Assembly (NCBI RefSeq): GCF_001905885.1 | Contig: NZ_LIYH01000001.1 | Location: forward strand, 372,001 to 436,000 | Reading direction: 5' to 3' | DNA: 64,000 nt | Source of the DNA: Streptomyces sp. CB03234 | Lineage (GTDB): Bacteria > Actinomycetota > Actinomycetes > Streptomycetales > Streptomycetaceae | Translations under genes and position numbers: made by a program | Part shown: positions 60,343-64,000 of the stretch, in pieces | How the letters are laid out: each line of letters starts with the position of its first letter | How positions within the stretch are numbered: position 1 is the stretch's first letter | Notes under the pieces: model-generated | Seen by the model: only the letters and a program-made list of their open reading frames with translations | Told to the model about the DNA's origin: nothing | Databases searched by the model: none

Positions 60343-61485
60343 ATGTCCGTACGCAAGGCACTGCCCGCGGCGGTGGTGGCCGCGGCACTCGCCGCCACCG
60401 CCTTCACCGCACCCGCCACGGCCGGGGAACGGACCGGGGAGCGTCACCGGGCCACCCAGGCGGCCATCGACGACCTCGTCCGGGCGGGCGTGCCCGGCGC
60501 GCTCGCCCAGGCCCAGGACCGCGACGGCACCTGGAACGGCACCGCTGGCGTCGCCGACCGCACCACCGGCCGCCCGCGCCTGCCGCAGGACCGCTACCGC
60601 GTCGGCTCCATCACCAAGCCGTTCGTCGCGACCGTCCTGCTGCAACTCCAGGCCGAAGGCCGCCTCGACCTCGACGACTCCGTCGAGCGGTGGCTGCCGG
60701 GCGTCGTGCGCGGCAACGGCCACGACGGCCGGAGGATCACACTGCGCCAGGTGCTCAACCACACCAGCGGGGTCTACGACATCACCTCGGACGCAGGCTT
60801 CCGGAAGAAGGTCTTCGGCCCGGACTTCCTCCAGCACCGCTACGACACCTGGACACCGCGCCAGATGGTGGCCACCGCGATGACACACCGGCCCGACTTC
60901 GCCTCGGGCACCGACTGGAACTACTCCAACACCAACTACCTCCTCGCCGGAATGGTGATCGAGAAGGTCACTGGCCGGCCGTACGGGAAGGAGGTCGAGC
61001 GCCGCATCATCAAGCCCCTGAAGCTGCGCGCCACCAGCGTCCCGGGCGCGGACGTCACGATGCCGAAGCCGAGCGGCCGGGCGTACTCGCGGCTCTTCGC
61101 CGGTCCCGACGCCGAGATCCACGACGTCACCGAGATGAGCCCGACCGTCGCCGGGCCGGCCGGCGAGATGATCTCCAACTCGGCCGACCTGCAGCGGTTC
61201 GTCCGCGCGCTCATGAGGGGCAGGCTGCTGCCGCCCCGGGAGATGAAGGAGATGACCGCGACGGTCCCGGTCGGGGAAGAGGTGCCGAGCGCCCGCTACG
61301 GCCTGGGCGTGAGCGTGCAGGAACTGAGCTGCGGCAAGGAGGTGTGGGGCCACAGCGGCGGCATCCACGGTTCCGGTTCGGGCGTGGTCGCCACGCGGGA
61401 CGGGCGGCACTCGCTGGCGCTGAACGTCAACGGTGACTGGGCCGGCGACACCCAGCAGGTCGTCGAGGCCGAGTTCTGCGGCTGA
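60343..61485 (+). CDS. Secreted serine hydrolase (class C beta-lactamase/D,D-peptidase family)
   Basis: The 380-residue protein has a signal peptide MSVRKALPAAVVAAALAATAFTAPATA and the S12 motifs SITK (S89, K92), YSN (194-196) and HSG in WGHSGG. These are the catalytic Ser-Lys, Tyr and substrate-loop residues of DD-carboxypeptidases and class C beta-lactamases. The start is ATG 60343 after GGAGGGGATCC. It may trim peptidoglycan or hydrolyse a beta-lactam or ester. Confidence 0.93.
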   Translation: MSVRKALPAAVVAAALAATAFTAPATAGERTGERHRATQAAIDDLVRAGVPGALAQAQDRDGTWNGTAGVADRTTGRPRLPQDRYRVGSITKPFVATVLLQLQAEGRLDLDDSVERWLPGVVRGNGHDGRRITLRQVLNHTSGVYDITSDAGFRKKVFGPDFLQHRYDTWTPRQMVATAMTHRPDFASGTDWNYSNTNYLLAGMVIEKVTGRPYGKEVERRIIKPLKLRATSVPGADVTMPKPSGRAYSRLFAGPDAEIHDVTEMSPTVAGPAGEMISNSADLQRFVRALMRGRLLPPREMKEMTATVPVGEEVPSARYGLGVSVQELSCGKEVWGHSGGIHGSGSGVVATRDGRHSLALNVNGDWAGDTQQVVEAEFCG

Positions 61486-61513
61486 CCTGCCCTTCCTGTC
61501 CGGCCTGCCCCGC

Positions 61514-62494
61514 CTACCGCGGCAGGACGACGACATAGGCGGCCGGGGCACGGTCCCCGGCCGCCATCAGCGCCGTACGCACCACGACCGCCTGCTGCTC
61601 CAGGGCGTCGCGGAGCTTGCGGGGGGTGATGTGGACGACGGTGATCCCGAGCCGCTCCAGGTGCTCCCGCTTGGCGGTGTACTCCGTCCACAGCGTGTCG
61701 TCGTCCTGGCGCGGCGCGCGGGTGTCGAGTTCGACGGCGACGGCGTGGTCGGGCCAGTACGCGTCCACGCCACCCAGGTGCGGACCGCCCGGCAGCCGGA
61801 GGTCGACGTTCCACAACGGCTCGGGCAGGCCCTGGGTGCGCACCATCTCGTACAGCCGGTCCTCGGCCAGCGCCCGCCCCTCGGCGAGCAGCGAGTCCAC
61901 GGCGTCCACGACGTGCGGCCGCGTCAGCAGCCGGAGCCGGTTCAACTCCCGTACCACCGCCGCCGGTTCGCAGTGCCCGCCCCGCACGGCCTCGGTCAGC
62001 AGCCGGCGTACGGTGGGGGCGTCGCCGATCTGCGCGACGGCGTCCGCCAGCGCGCGGGCCACCGGGGCGACCGGAAGGCCGGTGACGTCCACCGGCTTCG
62101 GCATCTCGTGCGTACGCACGATCCGTACGCACCCGGTGGAGCGCAGCCGCCGGGTGCGCGGCACCAGGACGTCGATGCGGTCCAGCGACAGCAGCGGCGG
62201 GGCCGCCGCGAAGCGGTACAGCGCGAGCGCGGCCGGCCCCGTGATCATCGCCTCGGACGGCTGCCGGTCGGCGTAGAGCAGGGCCGCGTGCAGCCGCTCC
62301 TCGCTGGTGGGCGGCCCGGGGTGCAGCAGGTACACCCCCGGCAGGAACTGCTGCCAGGGCCCACCGGCCCGGCACTGCGCGCCGGCCTCGGCGGCGGACA
62401 CACCGTGCGCCCGCAACTGCGCGGCGGACATCACCCGGCGCCGGTCGTCGGCCAGGTGGGACAGGGGGCGGGGGGAGAGCGGGGTGTTCGTCAT
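61514..62494 (-). CDS. AbiEi/DUF559-like protein
   Basis: The 326-residue protein begins with a winged-helix-like segment (SAAQLRAHGVSAAEAGAQCRAGGPWQQFLPGVYLLHPGPP) typical of type IV AbiEi antitoxin N-termini. It ends with a DUF559/Vsr-like nuclease-fold region (VDAYWPDHAVAVELDTRAPRQDDDTLWTEYTAKREHLERLGITVVHITPRKL). Such single proteins are common in actinobacteria and usually lack a toxin partner, as here. Function unknown; nucleic-acid interaction is likely. Confidence 0.8.
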   Translation of the reverse strand: MTNTPLSPRPLSHLADDRRRVMSAAQLRAHGVSAAEAGAQCRAGGPWQQFLPGVYLLHPGPPTSEERLHAALLYADRQPSEAMITGPAALALYRFAAAPPLLSLDRIDVLVPRTRRLRSTGCVRIVRTHEMPKPVDVTGLPVAPVARALADAVAQIGDAPTVRRLLTEAVRGGHCEPAAVVRELNRLRLLTRPHVVDAVDSLLAEGRALAEDRLYEMVRTQGLPEPLWNVDLRLPGGPHLGGVDAYWPDHAVAVELDTRAPRQDDDTLWTEYTAKREHLERLGITVVHITPRKLRDALEQQAVVVRTALMAAGDRAPAAYVVVLPR

Positions 62495-62685
62495 GCCCCG
62501 GGTTTTCCGCCAACCGGCCCGCCGCTAACCGCTGTTACACGTCCGTCGACAATCTGGGACTACCCCGTCCTAAAGTACGGACGTTCGACTGCCGATCAGG
62601 GACCCCGATCACGCCCCCGACCTGGTGCGGCGCCCTCCGCCCGGACGGGCGCCCGTCCCTGGAACAGGCGCCCGATTCCGGGCCG

Positions 62686-64000
62686 TCAGGCTGCCGCCGA
62701 CGCGTCGCACGCCTGGGCGCGCAGGGCGCGGGCCAGGTCGTCGCGGGACTCCAGGACCAGGCGGCGCAGGGCGGGCGCGGCCGACTCGTGCGCGGCGAGC
62801 CAGGCGTCGGTGGCCTCCAGCGTGGCGGGGTCGTCCTGGAGGGACGGGAACAGGCCCCGCACCACGTCCATGCCGATCTGGATGGACCGCTCGGTCCACA
62901 CCCGCTCGATCGCCGCGAAGTACTTCGGCGCGTAGGGAGCGATCAGCCCCCGCTGCGACGGCTGGCCGAAGCCCGCGATCGTCGCCTCCACCAGTGCGTT
63001 GGACAGGGCGTCCGACTCGACGACCTGTGCCCACGCCTGCGCCTTGACCGCCTCCGACGGGCGGGCCGCCAGGCAGCGCACCTGGTGGCGCTTGCCCGAC
63101 GCCGTGTCGTCACGCGCCAGCTCCGCCGCGATCGCCGCCTCGTCGGCCCGGCCGTGCGCGGCCAGCGGCTCCAGGAACGACCAGCGCAGCTCCTGGTCCA
63201 CGTCCAGACCGTCGATCTTCTCCGTGCCGTCCAGCAACCCCTCCAGCAGCCCGAAGTGCGCGTCCCTCGTGGCCGTCGCCGCGAAGAACCGCGCCCACGT
63301 CAGCTGGTGCTCACTGCCCGGCTCCGCCGCCCGCAGCTCCCGCAGCGCGCCCTCGGCCAGCAGCCGGCCACCCTCCTCGCGCCACGCAGGCGCCGCGTAG
63401 TGCACCAGCGCGGACCGCGCCCAGGCGTGCAGCATCTGCAGCACACCGATGTCCGACTCGCGCCCCGCGAACGCCAGCACCAGACCCACGAAGTCCCGCG
63501 CCGGCATCAGCGCGTCCCGCGTCAGGTTCCACAGCGCCGACCAGCACAGCGCCCGCGCGAGCGGGTCCCGCAGGTCGCCCAGGTGCGCGCGCAGCGTGGC
63601 CAGCGAAGCCTCGTCGAAGCGGACCTTGCAGTACGTGAGGTCGTCGTCGTTGACCAGCACCAGCGCCGGGCGTTCCCGGCCCGCCAGTTCCGCCACCACC
63701 GTCCGCGCACCGGTGACGTCCACCTCCGCGCGGGCGTACCGCACCAGCTCCCCGTCGTCCGACAGCCGGTACAGCCCCACCGCAGCCCGGTGCGGACGCG
63801 GCTCCCCGCCCTCCTGCTCCACGACCAGCTCCGCGACACGGCCGCCGTCCACGTCGTACGTGACCACCGGCGTCAGGGCGTTGACCCCCGACGTCTCCAG
63901 CCACGACCGGGACCACGCCTTCATGTCCCGTCCCGACGTCTCCTCCAGCACCGACAGCAGGTCGCCCAGGCGCGTGTTCCCGTACGCGTGCCGCTTGAAG
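62686..64000 (-). CDS. Aminopeptidase N paralogue, 5' end beyond window
   Basis: The visible part encodes about 438 residues of the C-terminal half of an M1 aminopeptidase. Near the window edge FKRHAYGNTRLGDLLSVLEETSGRD aligns with FKRHAFGNTRLSDLLGALEETSGRD of the pepN at 49.8 kb, and the similarity continues through WTE-rich helical repeats to the end (LRRLVLESRDDLARALRAQACD). The zinc-binding part lies outside the window, so activity cannot be judged. It is a diverged duplicate of pepN about 12 kb away on the same strand. Confidence 0.9.
   Translation of the reverse strand, partial: FKRHAYGNTRLGDLLSVLEETSGRDMKAWSRSWLETSGVNALTPVVTYDVDGGRVAELVVEQEGGEPRPHRAAVGLYRLSDDGELVRYARAEVDVTGARTVVAELAGRERPALVLVNDDDLTYCKVRFDEASLATLRAHLGDLRDPLARALCWSALWNLTRDALMPARDFVGLVLAFAGRESDIGVLQMLHAWARSALVHYAAPAWREEGGRLLAEGALRELRAAEPGSEHQLTWARFFAATATRDAHFGLLEGLLDGTEKIDGLDVDQELRWSFLEPLAAHGRADEAAIAAELARDDTASGKRHQVRCLAARPSEAVKAQAWAQVVESDALSNALVEATIAGFGQPSQRGLIAPYAPKYFAAIERVWTERSIQIGMDVVRGLFPSLQDDPATLEATDAWLAAHESAAPALRRLVLESRDDLARALRAQACDASAAA

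Noticed and set aside
62580..62685. Palindrome GACGGGCGCCCGTC as a regulatory site
   Set aside because: It lies downstream of the pepN paralogue stop in GC-rich sequence and is more likely part of a termination hairpin or chance.
62686..64000. Second pepN as a truncated pseudogene
   Set aside because: The frame stays open to the window end with full similarity; it is cut by the window, not by a mutation.

Overview
The window is a high-GC (about 70% or more) stretch of a Streptomyces-type chromosome. Evidence: GTG and TTG starts, 4-nt ATGA/GTGA overlaps, conservon (cvn) genes, a CsnR-type chitosan operon, PknG with GlnH/GlnX partners, and long secreted hydrolases. I see no rRNA, tRNA, insertion sequence, integrase or CRISPR array. 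From memory the backbone order (chitosan operon, malQ, pepN, asd) resembles the SCO2640-SCO2662 part of the S. coelicolor map; this was not checked.

Layout. 0.4-3.2 kb: ABC-F factor EttA, a hotdog thioesterase and an unknown protein. 3.4-6.6 kb (minus): an FtsX-like permease, a small secreted protein and a truncated globin; then a plus-strand methyltransferase. 7.7-18.7 kb (minus): a seven-gene signalling operon, GlnX-GlnH-helical protein-PknG kinase-PP2C phosphatase-VWA protein-FHA protein. 18.9-26.3 kb (minus): a phytanoyl-CoA dioxygenase-like gene and the chitosan-oligosaccharide operon (ROK repressor, binding lipoprotein, two permeases, GH4 hydrolase, BadF-type kinase) with a palindromic operator just upstream of the repressor. 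26.6-36 kb: a MurE-like ligase, an MscS channel, an HNH nuclease, a 1028-residue GH84-like enzyme, a small PLTSEP-repeat protein coupled to MalQ, and a small membrane protein.

36.1-42.8 kb: regulators facing their likely targets (MarR/EamA exporter, LysR/Asp-rich secreted peptide, TetR/WrbA with three 18-bp operators) and a lone allantoicase. 43.1-49.6 kb: a methyltransferase-terpene synthase pair on the plus strand, convergent with a complete conservon cvnA-B-C-D followed by a CYP157-like P450 that lacks the ExxR arginine. 49.8-64 kb: aminopeptidase N, an RHH/MazF toxin-antitoxin pair, aspartate-semialdehyde dehydrogenase, a 1105-residue subtilase, a CGNR regulator facing a VOC/PNPOx/NUDIX group across a well-formed promoter, a secreted serine hydrolase, an AbiEi/DUF559-like protein, and a second aminopeptidase N paralogue cut by the window end.

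Two places look most promising for new biology. The first is the expanded PknG operon: it couples a mycobacterial-type amino-acid-sensing trio to a phosphatase, an FHA reader and a VWA protein, three of which carry N-terminal zinc ribbons. The second is the methyltransferase-terpene synthase pair, whose cyclase has intact metal-binding motifs but does not carry the 2-methylisoborneol synthase signature as I remember it, lying beside a conservon and its atypical P450.
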